Shown: piece by piece, positions 19,001 to 26,424 of the stretch | How positions within the stretch are numbered: the first letter of the stretch is position 1 | How the letters are laid out: every line of letters starts with the position of its first letter | Assembly (NCBI RefSeq): GCF_050434145.1 | Contig: NZ_JBNPVX010000025.1 | Span: 1-42,897 of the forward strand | Direction: 5' to 3' | Origin: JAISST01 sp050434145 | GTDB lineage: Bacteria > Fusobacteriota > Fusobacteriia > Fusobacteriales > Fusobacteriaceae | DNA: 42,897 nucleotides | Made by a program: the position numbers and the translations under genes | Notes under the pieces: generated by a model | What the model saw: the letters and a program-made list of their open reading frames with translations, nothing else | The model's database searches: none | Told to the model about the DNA's origin: nothing

Positions 19001-20780
19001 TCTTTCCAAATACTCCCTGCTTTCCTATTCCATTATCTAATTGTGGTGCTCCCCAGGTAGCAAATTGAGCTTGTAAGTCTGGAGATCTCCATACTCCTTG
19101 GTCTGAATATGATACATTGCTAAATAATGTATTTTCATCTCCTTTTATATCTATTGTAACATCCTTTAATTCTAATGATGTCAGATAATGTGCCCCCCAA
19201 TGTAATATATCAACACTGATAGTTGTTTCTCCTAATAATGTTATGGTGCTATTTTCTATTTTCATTGTACTATCGTTTCTTAAAAGTAACACTCCTGATT
19301 CTCTTGTATTTGTTTCTACTGAATGCTCTGGCTTAGGTATTCCTGTTTGGTCCATTCCACCAATTGTAAAATCTATATTCTCAATTAATGTCCCTGCCAC
19401 ATGATTATGAAAAACCCATCTATTCTTTTGATTTAATTCTGCATCTGCTATTGCACCACCACTATGCCCTGGTCTCACATTACTTGCAGAAATATTGATA
19501 AAGCTTCCACCATTATTTGGTGAATAATATTGTGGAGTGTAAGATCCATACACACTATTGCTCGATACATTGCTGTATCCTGTAGCTGCTACTGTATTAG
19601 ATGTCCTGTAAGCATATATTCGACCTCTACCTCCACCAGTTCCTGTTAGATTCATACTTCCAAAAAGAGGAAAAGTAACATCTGATAATCTTTTTACTGT
19701 ACCAGAGGATAAATTCTGTGCATCTGTCTTAGAAGCTGATGCATTAGTAGATGCAGCTAATATGTCCACAGCACCATGATTTAGTGGATTATACCCTCTC
19801 ATACCAGTATTATTTCCAGCTGGTCCGTTTTCTCCACTCCAGTTTAACCAACTTCCACCAGCTGCAACATATGAAGAAAAATTTGGTGCTGCTGGAGCGT
19901 TTGGTGTTGTTACTTGTGGATTTGGTGGAACTATATTTGGTGGTGTTTTAGGCGTCACTGTCAATGATGGCACTGGCGGACTCAATGTCGGTATTGTCAC
20001 TGTCCCTGGCACATCAAGACTTATCGCCCCTACATTCACATTTACATTCTGTTCACTTATATCTATATCAATATTTGGTATTGTTGGCTGTGATACAAGT
20101 GGTATATTCACACTCGCGGGTGTTATTGTCACATTCATAGAAATTGGTGCTGGTGCTGACACTGTAGGTGGCGTAATACTCGCTGGTGCATTGGGTATTG
20201 TAAATGCCACACTTGGTGCTGCAGGTGTCAATACTTCTGGTGGTGTCAATATTGGTATGATAGTAAGTTTTGCTTCATTATCATAGACATTGGTAAATGA
20301 ATTCCAACCACTGGTATTCATTACCCAACCAGTACCTTTATAATTTTGTTTCTCATAATTTCCATAAGCTCTTCTGTCTTGGTCATTTTCAGTATCATCT
20401 CTATCAGAATTTACCCATTTCTTATTTTCATTATCTGCTTTTGTAAAACTCCCACCCAATGACATAAAATATGATGGATACCATGGTTTGCTGTACCAAT
20501 CAGCTTCATTTATCATTGATAATCTATCCATTTGCAATTGTTTCAATCTCGCTTCATTTTCCTCTAGCATAGCTTGTATTTCTGCTTTTTGAGCTTCAAT
20601 ATTATATAGTAATCCTTCCTGTGTTCTTGCTGCCTCTACAGAAAGTTCGGGTTCTGATGCCAGCCCTATGCCTCCTGTAATCAAAAATGCAGTAAGTAAA
20701 GCTACTGTATAGCCAATCTTCTTCTTTTTGAGAAATGACTTTAGTGATTTCTCAGCGAATTCTTTCATATTTTTTCTCAT
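10014..20780 (-). CDS. giant fusobacterial type V autotransporter adhesin
   Basis: A 3588-residue surface protein of the type Va secretion family, in the size class of F. nucleatum RadD and Fap2. The start is ATG 20780 behind GGAGGAAGTT; the frame four codons upstream merely reads through that ribosome site. Order of parts: fusobacterial extended signal sequence (FAEKSLKSFLKKKKIGYTV, hydrophobic core, cut near GLAS, about residue 43); a coiled coil (about 50-90); a Pro-rich region (about 180-310); a very long Gly/Thr/Asn-rich beta-helix passenger; and a C-terminal beta-barrel of about 280 residues. In the later passenger a G-I-x-x-Y-like strand (IGIYGENT, VGIYGENS, TGIYGKNS, NGIYTENG) recurs every 22-29 residues. 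No RGD was noticed. A FadA-like gene lies just upstream on the same strand. Ligand specificity cannot be read from sequence. Confidence 0.92.
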   Translation of the reverse strand: MRKNMKEFAEKSLKSFLKKKKIGYTVALLTAFLITGGIGLASEPELSVEAARTQEGLLYNIEAQKAEIQAMLEENEARLKQLQMDRLSMINEADWYSKPWYPSYFMSLGGSFTKADNENKKWVNSDRDDTENDQDRRAYGNYEKQNYKGTGWVMNTSGWNSFTNVYDNEAKLTIIPILTPPEVLTPAAPSVAFTIPNAPASITPPTVSAPAPISMNVTITPASVNIPLVSQPTIPNIDIDISEQNVNVNVGAISLDVPGTVTIPTLSPPVPSLTVTPKTPPNIVPPNPQVTTPNAPAAPNFSSYVAAGGSWLNWSGENGPAGNNTGMRGYNPLNHGAVDILAASTNASASKTDAQNLSSGTVKRLSDVTFPLFGSMNLTGTGGGRGRIYAYRTSNTVAATGYSNVSSNSVYGSYTPQYYSPNNGGSFINISASNVRPGHSGGAIADAELNQKNRWVFHNHVAGTLIENIDFTIGGMDQTGIPKPEHSVETNTRESGVLLLRNDSTMKIENSTITLLGETTISVDILHWGAHYLTSLELKDVTIDIKGDENTLFSNVSYSDQGVWRSPDLQAQFATWGAPQLDNGIGKQGVFGKTDLGIDTKINTIYYIRPNTSYRWNGYNGGTATLSDGSTVSPYSSVTNPESFLVYTPAMGRVRYENKDNSGNKGTFYFNGSGNVGTWVNKYIPDRTKYSYNSTMAASEAPIIDLGKVMMNGDGNVGIYLAQNNDRPDYNGIFMGTLPIDFNIGTSLNGASGTSQSAAGNTDGDASKSSGNVALYVASGQRNELTVVNGYFPATTNMVTTSFTNYNGGMGAGIQIGYPDLNTTAHTIKNLKITDFSVNFGKYSKDNIAVVARNGSVVELSPSTAKITDGQTSATPDADRATGTIMAFAEGVWYNPRVAVANTTTAGQNNAINNPGKVVIDGTPGKLYVPQYGSAVLISKPIEMGSKEAVAVFAKDGAKIEAQSITIHGAGSTGAFASGTRRWSASALESNTSKGGGTAAASNIKINGNIIVNNGDKNKGVVAMSGTNGDGANVTVTGNLNVKGLGAYVEGKNSTVNIQSGGSTLVSGTDGSLVALNGGKLNFAGGTITHNVADTLAFFSGSDGTTISNINFAGSTTLNIGAGVVFYGAKDDYSAGGKLPSETGRYTGMNKVTVNLTDDGVNLGVFENVGPITWDGNSSTYLNTLKDFPKVLAINDNGKWYESSLEGADMALTTDVNRDIKSLGSFIGDKFNDITFERSLITLAANKTVKSTQGNTMAMASNTNGTSNTQTGYIVNGTFDITNGSPTSVGAFVNYGQIQTGNTGKIIVDKGVAAYGVNGSKIINNGDMIVTGKGQAIVGLSRAVKDDGTEMADSPKPYGTDAGTGGPTALLIEIENNGLIDIQGQDNSVAIYADNNIVADRDRISIKNTEKLVLGDKSVGIMMKGADNGTKSATTLTGEGGQVFLTTTGSGVDITVGADGLGVYGENSDIDFGTGTYTIETKDGGAAIYTLGASEITGTKLHYVYTGSNAGTAAGLIYEGIGASNLTNTIAIDVDDTVGTTGLVTGIFAKSKTTTLNDTLTNSGNITIVNNAAFGIVSEDVKIINTGIIKSGQATGDGGTGIYLKNAAVDTAGDKIIVEGTKAIGIYALRDGGSIGRDLEIKAGTSAMLVDGDAAIGVFVDDDGAGGGRYTLKSDTDITLKDSNIASGAGADRRIGLVVMESQKANYTDGEIIVGKNNIGVYNKNAVITNDGNGKLDVTHDESGTENIGLHALADGGTFTVYNKGKVEVEGVTNIGISLETVSASDSGTADISDGNISVLSTSMADGDISVGVFGNGENIKVLSTTATTTTTTVGANAIGIYLEGTGTTTFEGDTRFDLESDGVTEKVGIGAYFTGGAYAANNGKVVEVNSTNTDTNSSGEKVRPIGLYYATGSDLNETSLEIISGSQEAIGMYINSDVAFTNDGHITINKTGIGAYAVDTDVTNNGDIFVNDDDSYGLFLKGGDSISTGLIESNASETIGVIAKDSGTTYSNQGTITTALTDSIGAAAINGAYISNDGTVSIDEGYGMVASGTGSTVELLSGSDITETTPAGASVGAIGMDSGAVIMSGGDITMDDTSIGVFLENATGDIDAGNITVGVDGVGIYADNSSVDLVGYSDTITIGNKGVAIYSHDSTLAHGGTLDIAYDSLTADKGVGIYYKSTTPGSTVTNDVAITHTGKHLVDIYADGVNLTNTSNQQVQEESIGLYGDNNATISNQGTLDLNGKNAVGVYLTGNSTLTDIGTITGADAASTTTKIGVYVANGDITGNAIYNFGVSGGIGMYLQNSVVSYNGTINVTGPSVDAGTRTMGIYVGKAVTGTLNTNINVTSTGEDAIALYLEGDTTPAANITFNGSITMSPVSDPIDKGIGAYLGENTTLTLGATGSMTIGGSDNIGFYVDKGTLNVSGGTVTNDPDGIFAYVNEGVMNFTFGTVPNIDYVNVIVSGVAGSVTNDTTITVGTAGLQGVDRATITNTVNGKITATVDNGMAMAGIDTGTNIINSGKIELSGDKSVGMYTASGAIGTSTGSVEVGQEGVAYYVATGGTINVSGTTKVGQDGSMMYSTGGTINYTGTNIVGDDNTTVATVTDAGALIDLNGKDLTVGEQGTGIFVKNTATQDNVINIGTFSVGKEATGIYLDNNLSTTVSNALVLSGQDAIGVLRTNNEDTTFTGVINSTQVGAKGIVSTGTGNVINNGTINVRGQSNIGIYGENTTNILNSTAGSIEVGSGTATASSVAIYGKNAATVDNDGIIKLDAYGVGIYGENSAITNTGTIQNALGNNTGIYGKNSSVNNTGIITLSATSNGIYTENGSITNTGSVTVGNTKSAGLYGGGNSRVDHLGGTVKVGDKSVGIATDAGHIVVASGAQIIAGEQSTYIYSKTGTAENHQDMAMNKYGIGMYTQSGVMDNYAKITIGESDVTTGNVRVSVGMATESGAVNNHNTIDLIHKNGVGMLANDGGTATNHGTINASSKDSYAMQATESSILRNYGTINVTGDGARGMVAIQNSIVENYNTINVTGVDAEGIYVETGSTAANHGNITVSGPGVGIKIGTGGILVNSGTITVSGGGVATKDESSALTQVGDITIDGPKISIDGATIDNVGHIVINGALDFGTVNISGNGNHDYVGTISAETFDKGQFVVLSDVTQGSNKGAYIIQYLQSATNVPNNGNITAISQSVSYVVDLQKDPLDSNKISIVLVKVPYIKMMEGTKAIEFAKGLDELYTKAAGVELEMFDGLDSISDDDELATTFENELRGNEYANIQDRMLDIGSVFDTSYENLKHNRLYTKDSLKIGLITTKGESKYSDPAIIDYDQTSLGFMAMKEYDTRTFGQKYGWHLGFAQNKFEFDTDSEETVYSLNLGMSYERNLGSDRLKWHSRAELTINHHEMDRKIDISGTRYSNDSKYWSGMAMLKNKIRYENVNENGNIRAGIEGTFDLGYGRYFDIEESGDGMFLELPARDMYTIRPGLGADVAFTARTKRGGKFSLIGKASVEYELGKIYDGPNRAKFKGTDSGYYDLEKPKKEELIGKVGAELKYESITGNSIGFEVTRQEGRRDSTRYGVNLMMRLGN

Positions 20781-21121
20781 AACTTCCTCCAAATTTTAAA
20801 TTTTTCTATTTCAATCTATGATCAATAATTAAAATTATTAGTGACTTCTTTTCATATTCAAAAACAAATATCTATTAATTTTTTTCAACAAATAAAAAAT
20901 TATGACTTATACAGGCATTCTTTCGTATTGTATTTTCTTTATAGTTAATACTTTGTTCTTTCACTTTTCCCATGTTATTCTCCCTGTTTTACATTCGAGA
21001 CATTATTATTTTATATTGTCCTTTTAAATTAACAGTAAAAATCAGCTTATTTCAGAAAAATTATTTCATATTACTTTCTATCTCAATTAAGAGTTTTAAA
21101 CTTTAATTATAAGTATTATTT

Positions 21122-21158
21122 ATATTATATAATTTTTTCTTCTGTGACAAAATTTGTC
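21122..21158 (-). promoter_or_regulatory. probable autotransporter promoter with overlapping palindrome
   Basis: On the minus strand, TTGTCA (21145-21150) and TAATAT (21122-21127) lie 17 nt apart; TATAAT at 15-nt spacing overlaps. The -35 is overlapped by a perfect odd-centred palindrome GACAAAATTTGTC (21146-21158), a possible operator. The 425-bp gap 20781-21205 otherwise contains only AT-rich leader DNA, giving a long 5' untranslated region of about 330 nt. Confidence 0.45.
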
Positions 21159-21205
21159 TCATGTTTTTGACACAATAGATTTTTTATTCAACAAAAACAA
21201 AAAAA

Positions 21206-21649
21206 CTATTTTTCTGCTTTTACCCTAGATTCCATTGCATTTAGCCTAGTCAAATAATTTTTCAATTTTTTATTTTCTAGCTCCAACGCTTCGATTTCAT
21301 TTTTTGTAGTCTTAAATTCTTCCATTACTGCATCGTATTTTTCTGTCAGAAAATTATGTTCTGATTCCTCCATTCCTAATTCTGATTCTAGTGCTCTTAT
21401 TTGATCTTCTTCTCGTTGTAAATAATACATCCTTTTCTTACCTGTATCAAATGCATTATCTGTTGCTTGGATTTTTGCTTTGGTCCCATTGGGAGCTCTG
21501 AAAACTTTTTCTTCCAATGATTCAAATAAATCTTCTCTTTTTTCTTTCATTACTTTTTTGGCAGTTTTTGATGTAGTAGCCCTAGAAGCACCATACAATC
21601 CGTTAGCTGCCATAATAAGTGACAAGATTCCTACTATGATTCTTTTCAT
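21206..21649 (-). CDS. FadA-family-like secreted coiled-coil protein
   Basis: A 147-residue exported protein. The Sec signal peptide is MKRIIVGILSLIMAANGLYG. A long amphipathic alpha-helical region from about residue 75 to the end has heptad-like spacing (RALESELGMEESEHN, EEFKTTKNEIEALELENKKL), rich in Glu and Lys. This organisation matches FadA and related small fusobacterial adhesins. In F. nucleatum such genes stand in front of large autotransporter genes such as radD, and here the next gene on the same strand is the giant autotransporter. Identity to true FadA is not obvious, so the family call is by architecture and context. The ribosome site AGGAGG lies about 11 nt before the ATG. Confidence 0.6.
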   Translation of the reverse strand: MKRIIVGILSLIMAANGLYGASRATTSKTAKKVMKEKREDLFESLEEKVFRAPNGTKAKIQATDNAFDTGKKRMYYLQREEDQIRALESELGMEESEHNFLTEKYDAVMEEFKTTKNEIEALELENKKLKNYLTRLNAMESRVKAEK

Positions 21650-21689
21650 TATCTTAATTACCTCCTATTCATTAGTTAGATTTTCCTAG

Positions 21690-22365
21690 TGAAAAATTAA
21701 ATTTACAATTTGATAGCACAATGTTTTTAAATAAATAATATTCATTTGAAAATATCAATTATGGTATTTTTTTCTTTTTTTTACTATTATTTCAATATTC
21801 AAAAAAATAGTTTTTTAACTGTACACATATCATTGCAAATATAAATTATCCTCACTTTTCAAAATTAACTATTTTGATTTTTATAATCTAATATTATCAT
21901 ATTTCAACTTTTTTGTCATTATTTTTTTTGCTGATCTTGTTTAAAATAACATATTGTGTCGTTAGTTAATTTTTCAAAAAATGAATTTATGGACTATTGC
22001 AATAATTACAAAATACAAAACATCTCATTATATATTTTTTATATAATAATCATCAGTTTAATATATAACAATGTTCCTCATATATATTTCTTTTCTGAAA
22101 GCATGATTTTTCGTGCTTTAAAAGCCAAAAATATTATACTCATAAATTTATAAGAAAAATAAAATTGCTTTTATACAAATATTCCATATACTAATTTTTT
22201 TAAGTTTACAATTAGTTATATTTGTATTTTTTATATTATTTTGTGTTTTTAAAAATTTTTATCATTTCTTTTACTATATTCAAACAAGGCTTTTATTGTT
22301 TTGTATTATCTAAAGAAGCTACTTTTTCTTAAAATAACTATCCATAGGCAGAATACCCATACTAT
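21690..22365. other. intergenic, no convincing gene
   Basis: A 676-bp, extremely AT-rich stretch. A 65-codon plus-strand frame at 21956-22153 has no ribosome site and a membrane-like, low-complexity translation, so I do not call it. The promoter of the FadA-like gene should be near the left end, but no clear -35/-10 pair stands out. Confidence 0.5.
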
Positions 22366-23067
22366 CTATATTATTGATAGTTCCACTATTATTTCAAAAT
22401 ATTCAATTTTATCTCTATCGTATTCACGTTTAGTTCCCAATTCTATTTTTTGATACATAATAACAGCTCCAGATAAAAATTTATCTATCTCACATAAATC
22501 TTTGTGCTCAAATATTCCCCATATACCTTTATTTACCCATCCAGAAAAATCAGACCACTCTAGTTCTTTCATATTATAATTACCTACAAGAAAATCTTCT
22601 ACTTCCTTTGACTTTTTTCCTGACACTCTGTAGGTTGCTCTCACCAGTGTCTGGGCACCATCAATAATTTCACATTCTACAAATTCTAAATTATCAGGCT
22701 TCTTTGCATAAATCTCCAATAAGTCTCCACAAAGGTATTTGAGATCCCAAGTTTTATAATTGATTTCATTAAAATAGTTACTTCGTTCTGATTTTATTTT
22801 TTCTGATTCAGCTTTAGAAATTTTTATATATGGAATATTGTCTGAATTCTTCATACTAGAATAATAGTAATTCTTATCCTTGCCATAAAGCCAATAATCA
22901 CCACTACCTTCATTCATTTTTGTTACTTTAAAAAAGAATATGTTACTTTCGTCAGGAATAATATAACTATTACCTATAATAGAATAATATATATTTGAAA
23001 ATAATTCTGTTGAAAATCCCAGTAGAATTATCAATACTAGTGATATTATTAATAAAATTTTTTTCAT
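22366..23067 (-). CDS. membrane-anchored protein of unknown function, paralogue A
   Basis: A 233-residue protein with one N-terminal hydrophobic segment (ILLIISLVLIILLGFSTEL), an uncleaved anchor or signal peptide, then a globular extracytoplasmic domain. Recognisable stretches are SGDYWLYGKDKNYYYS, YKTWDLKYLCGDLLEIYAKKP and a YRVSGKKSKEVEDFL region. A paralogue of exactly the same length lies at 29986-30687 and is very similar over its whole length. I do not recognise the family. Both copies start behind GAAGGAGAGAAA and both are followed upstream by related noncoding sequence, so the duplication included flanks. Similar small, duplicated, membrane-anchored proteins are often immunity-type genes, but nothing here proves that. 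Confidence 0.75.
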   Translation of the reverse strand: MKKILLIISLVLIILLGFSTELFSNIYYSIIGNSYIIPDESNIFFFKVTKMNEGSGDYWLYGKDKNYYYSSMKNSDNIPYIKISKAESEKIKSERSNYFNEINYKTWDLKYLCGDLLEIYAKKPDNLEFVECEIIDGAQTLVRATYRVSGKKSKEVEDFLVGNYNMKELEWSDFSGWVNKGIWGIFEHKDLCEIDKFLSGAVIMYQKIELGTKREYDRDKIEYFEIIVELSII

Positions 23068-23246
23068 TTTCTCTCCTTCAAAAAAGTAATATTAAGTTAA
23101 ATTTTTATTCATAAATATTATTTATATATTTACTTTTTCAATTTCATTTTTTATTTATTACTATTATTTCTTCCAATAGTGATTATCTAATAAATATAAC
23201 TCTCTATATTTTAACCCATAAAATTTATGATAGTCAAGAAAATAAA

Positions 23247-23275
23247 AAGAAAGGAATTATCAAGAATCCTTTCTT
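23247..23275 (-). terminator. terminator of the hydrolase-gltS-BCCT operon
   Basis: Nine-bp stem AAGAAAGGA/TCCTTTCTT followed on the minus strand by TTTTATTTT, about 190 bp past the BCCT stop. The rest of the 400-bp gap 23068-23468 holds no gene. The hairpin is related to those at 30831 and 31451. Confidence 0.75.
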
Positions 23276-23468
23276 CTTTATTATTTTTAAAATTTTTCTA
23301 TAAAGATTAGTGTCGTTTTGGCTCAATATTATTAAGTAAGAAAATTACTTTCGGGAAGCAACTAATATAAAACTTAAGATATTATTTATTTCTGTAAAAA
23401 TTGTATTTGAAATATAAAAGCTTATAATGATATCTACACTTCACTTGGATTATATCGTACTTTTCTTA

Positions 23469-24920
23469 TTATTCCTGTTGACATGTTTTATCAAACTTTT
23501 TATGATTAAATATCAGAACACCTAAGCTCAGCGTTGTTCCTAGCATTATTATTCCAGCAAACATTCCACCAAAATTTGCTATTATTTTTACTCCATTTAT
23601 TCCTACCAACGAAATCATAATATATGCTAGAGAAATTACAACTATTCCCCATACTATTTTTAAATATCCAGGTGCTTCTGGACTCTCTGGTGTTATTCCA
23701 CTAGTAGAAATTCCAGCCATTGCTATCATATTTGAATTGCATGCTGTTACCACAGATAAAAATATTAATATCAAGAATAAAGGGATTGTTAACTTTGACA
23801 ATGGCATACTTTCTAATAATTTGTATGGCACAGCCTCTACTGCCACATTATTATAAACATTTAGTAAATCTACTTTACCTGTTATTTGTGCAAATAATGA
23901 ATTTCCACCTACAAGAATCATCCATGTTGCACTTACCAATGAGCAAACTCCTATGTACAGTCCTAATGTTTGTTTTATTGTCCTACCATAGGCTATTCTT
24001 CCCATAAACGCTCCTGAAGTCGGTGCCCATGCCATCCAGCTAGCCCAATAAAATGTTGTCCACCATTGTGGCCATTGGCTGTTACTTGATGCCCCAGTTG
24101 ATAAAGCTTTTTCAAAGAAATTGCTTAAAAAACCACCAAAGGCTTCTGTTCCAAGATTAAATACAAAGGCAGTCCCGCCAAATAATAAAAGAAATGATAA
24201 AAAAGCTACATATCCATATACATTTATATCTGCACAAATTTTTATTCCTTTTTTTATTCCAGATATTGCCGTTGCAACAAAAACTATTGTTATTATTACT
24301 GCTACTATCAGCCATAAAGAAGCGGTACTATTGATTTTTAATATGTTTGCTATTCCACCAGACATATTCAATATTCCTTGACCAAGTGAACCAGCCATTC
24401 CAGCTCCTATACAAAATAAAGTCATTGCGTCAATAATTTTGGAAACTTTTTCATTATCAGAAAAAGATCCCAAGATGGGTGCCATTTCTGAAGATATAGA
24501 GAAAGGTTTCCTAGCATTATAATACATAAAGGCAAATACAACAGCTGGAACTGTATAGATTGCATATGGTATAAAAGTCCAATGCAAAAACATTGTTTCC
24601 ATAGAAAATTTTACAGCTTCTTTTGTTTGCGGAAGAATTCCAGTCAATTCTGTAGCTGGTGAGCCAAAATGGGCAATTGGTTCAGCAGGCCCCCAAAATA
24701 ATACTCCTGCTGCCATTGTAGTTGTTAAGGCTATTGTAAACCATGAAAATGTACTTATTTCAGGTTTTGCATCTTTCCCACCTATTCTTACATCTCCAAA
24801 TTTTGAAAATGCTGCCACTACTCCAACTAATACAGTAAATACAGCAATACAGCTAAATAACCACCCAACATTTTTTATTATCCAGTCATTAATGCCGTTA
24901 ATGAAAGTTAGGAAATCTAT
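23469..24920 (-). CDS. BCCT family betaine/carnitine/choline transporter with ATA at the start
   Basis: Sodium- or proton-coupled osmolyte transporter of the BCCT family. Family signatures are the GVLFWGPAEPI helix and the WTTFYWASWMAWAPTSGAFMGRIAYGRTI segment, the usual signature helix before the GRT loop. The first ATG/GTG/TTG in frame is the GTG at 24818 (449 aa), but the coding character continues 34 codons upstream through most of TM1 (DFLTFINGINDWIIKNVGW). It begins at an ATA codon (24918-24920) where ATG is expected, 13 nt after a TTGAGG ribosome site; an in-frame TAA is three codons further. Either ATA is used, the gene is silenced by one substitution, or the base is a sequencing error. 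It is the last gene of a three-gene operon. Confidence 0.85.
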   Translation of the reverse strand: MDFLTFINGINDWIIKNVGWLFSCIAVFTVLVGVVAAFSKFGDVRIGGKDAKPEISTFSWFTIALTTTMAAGVLFWGPAEPIAHFGSPATELTGILPQTKEAVKFSMETMFLHWTFIPYAIYTVPAVVFAFMYYNARKPFSISSEMAPILGSFSDNEKVSKIIDAMTLFCIGAGMAGSLGQGILNMSGGIANILKINSTASLWLIVAVIITIVFVATAISGIKKGIKICADINVYGYVAFLSFLLLFGGTAFVFNLGTEAFGGFLSNFFEKALSTGASSNSQWPQWWTTFYWASWMAWAPTSGAFMGRIAYGRTIKQTLGLYIGVCSLVSATWMILVGGNSLFAQITGKVDLLNVYNNVAVEAVPYKLLESMPLSKLTIPLFLILIFLSVVTACNSNMIAMAGISTSGITPESPEAPGYLKIVWGIVVISLAYIMISLVGINGVKIIANFGGMFAGIIMLGTTLSLGVLIFNHKKFDKTCQQE

Positions 24921-24967
24921 CTTTGAATTTTATCCTCAAAATTATATTTCTTTATTGCATAATTATT

Positions 24968-26359
24968 TTATTGTTTATTAATAATTTCTGCTTCTCCTGG
25001 TCTTAATTCACTCATTGGTACACTTAAACTATATGATCCATACTTCCATTTGCTTAGCAGTAACATTCCTATTCCTATTACCATTAGTATAGCTCCTATT
25101 GGAATCAGACCTGTATTTACTACTATCACTGGTATCATTGTTACCATAAATAATTCTATAACAGATTGCAGAGTGTAAGCAGTACCGAAATCATCCAATG
25201 TACCTGTCTTCATTTCAGGGTCTACTATTCTCAATAATGTAATTCCAATAGCAACTACACCTGTGATATATCCAAATATAAATATTGATCTCTCAAACCA
25301 GAAATTTTTAAATAATTTTCTTCCTACAAAGAAAACTAGAATACAAGGCCATAATATTCCTATTATGCATAATACTGATATTGGACCAATAAAATCAAGC
25401 ACCACTGATATTCTTATTGTAGCAATTCCAAAAGCTACTAAATAATCAGTAACACAACTTCCTATTCTGTCCACTATCTTCTTATCAGCATATGTTCCAT
25501 AACCAATCTTATTTAATATCCATTGAAGAAAAACTCCTACTATCATAGTTAGGCACATCAGTGGTATTTCAATCTTTGGTAAATATTGCTTGTAAAAATT
25601 GTAAATTCCATATCCTATCCCAGTAGTAAGAAGTATTAGGGCAAAATGCCAAGCTAATGGATCCATCGCCATAGGATGGACAGTCTCAGTCCCCATAGAT
25701 GGTCTCTTATCTTCAGGAATCATCCCTGTCTTACATTCTAATGGTAAAGAGCCAATAGACTCTATCATTCTTGTTGCTTTCTTTCTAGTAGCATAATTAA
25801 TACATATTATCCCACCAAATATCCCAACTAGCAACCCCAAAGTAGCAAAAGTCTGCCCTATGATTATTCCATCCTCTCTTCCTAACATAGTATTCAAAGT
25901 TCCGCCAATAGCTGCAGCATATCCATGTCCCCCCATAAAGCCAGAAGGTAAAAGTAATGCTATTTCTTTGAATACATTAGGAAATAAGAACATTACTAAG
26001 GCTCCGCCAAATAGACAGGCTGCTCCAAAACATATTATTTCGCTGGACATATTTAGTAAAAATGTATTTCCAACTTTATTTATTGTATCTTTAAAATTTA
26101 TTTTTTCTGTTTTACCCAAAAACAACCCTGAAAATAATACACAAACAAGTAAATATGCATAGGAACCTGCTTGTCCACTAAAAGGAACTATATCTAAAAA
26201 TTGTTTTCCTGAGAATAATGCTAAAAAGCCAGCGATTAATGAAGAAGGGATATAAAAATTTTGGAAAAATTTGACTTTACTTCTTAGCATTTGTGCTACA
26301 AATAAAAATCCAGACATTATACAAAAATCCATTAACATCGTCGAAGCAGTAAAATTCAT
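24968..26359 (-). CDS. GltS-type sodium:glutamate symporter family protein
   Basis: A 463-residue inner-membrane carrier of the ESS (GltS) family, with 10-12 hydrophobic helices. The diagnostic GFMGGHGYAAAIGGTL segment in the first half corresponds to the SGGHGTGAA reentrant loop of E. coli GltS, followed by ATLGLLVGIFGGI. It is longer than E. coli GltS (401 aa), with an extra hydrophilic loop around 195-225. AAAAAGGAGG serves the ATG. It is the middle gene of the operon, 66 nt after the hydrolase and 47 nt before the BCCT gene, with a strong hairpin just upstream of its ribosome site. The transported anion or amino acid is uncertain. Confidence 0.85.
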   Translation of the reverse strand: MNFTASTMLMDFCIMSGFLFVAQMLRSKVKFFQNFYIPSSLIAGFLALFSGKQFLDIVPFSGQAGSYAYLLVCVLFSGLFLGKTEKINFKDTINKVGNTFLLNMSSEIICFGAACLFGGALVMFLFPNVFKEIALLLPSGFMGGHGYAAAIGGTLNTMLGREDGIIIGQTFATLGLLVGIFGGIICINYATRKKATRMIESIGSLPLECKTGMIPEDKRPSMGTETVHPMAMDPLAWHFALILLTTGIGYGIYNFYKQYLPKIEIPLMCLTMIVGVFLQWILNKIGYGTYADKKIVDRIGSCVTDYLVAFGIATIRISVVLDFIGPISVLCIIGILWPCILVFFVGRKLFKNFWFERSIFIFGYITGVVAIGITLLRIVDPEMKTGTLDDFGTAYTLQSVIELFMVTMIPVIVVNTGLIPIGAILMVIGIGMLLLSKWKYGSYSLSVPMSELRPGEAEIINKQ

Positions 26360-26376
26360 TTATTTACCTCCTTTTT

Positions 26377-26413
26377 AGAATGCAGCTGACTAATTTTAAT
26401 TCAGCTGCATTCT
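26377..26413 (-). other. intraoperonic hairpin between hydrolase and gltS-like gene
   Basis: Perfect 13-bp stem AGAATGCAGCTGA/TCAGCTGCATTCT with an 11-nt loop. On the minus strand it runs directly into AAAAAGGAGG, the ribosome site of the symporter gene. It lacks a real U-run, so it more likely sets mRNA stability, partial termination or translation of the downstream gene than ends the transcript. Confidence 0.65.
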
Positions 26414-26424
26414 TGAGTATTTTA

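Noticed and set aside
10339..19951. Many plus-strand open frames opposite the autotransporter
   Set aside because: They are antisense shadows of the long repetitive minus-strand gene, Pro/Ser/Val-rich and without ribosome sites.
21956..22153. 65-codon plus-strand ORF
   Set aside because: No ribosome site, low-complexity hydrophobic translation typical of AT-rich noncoding DNA.
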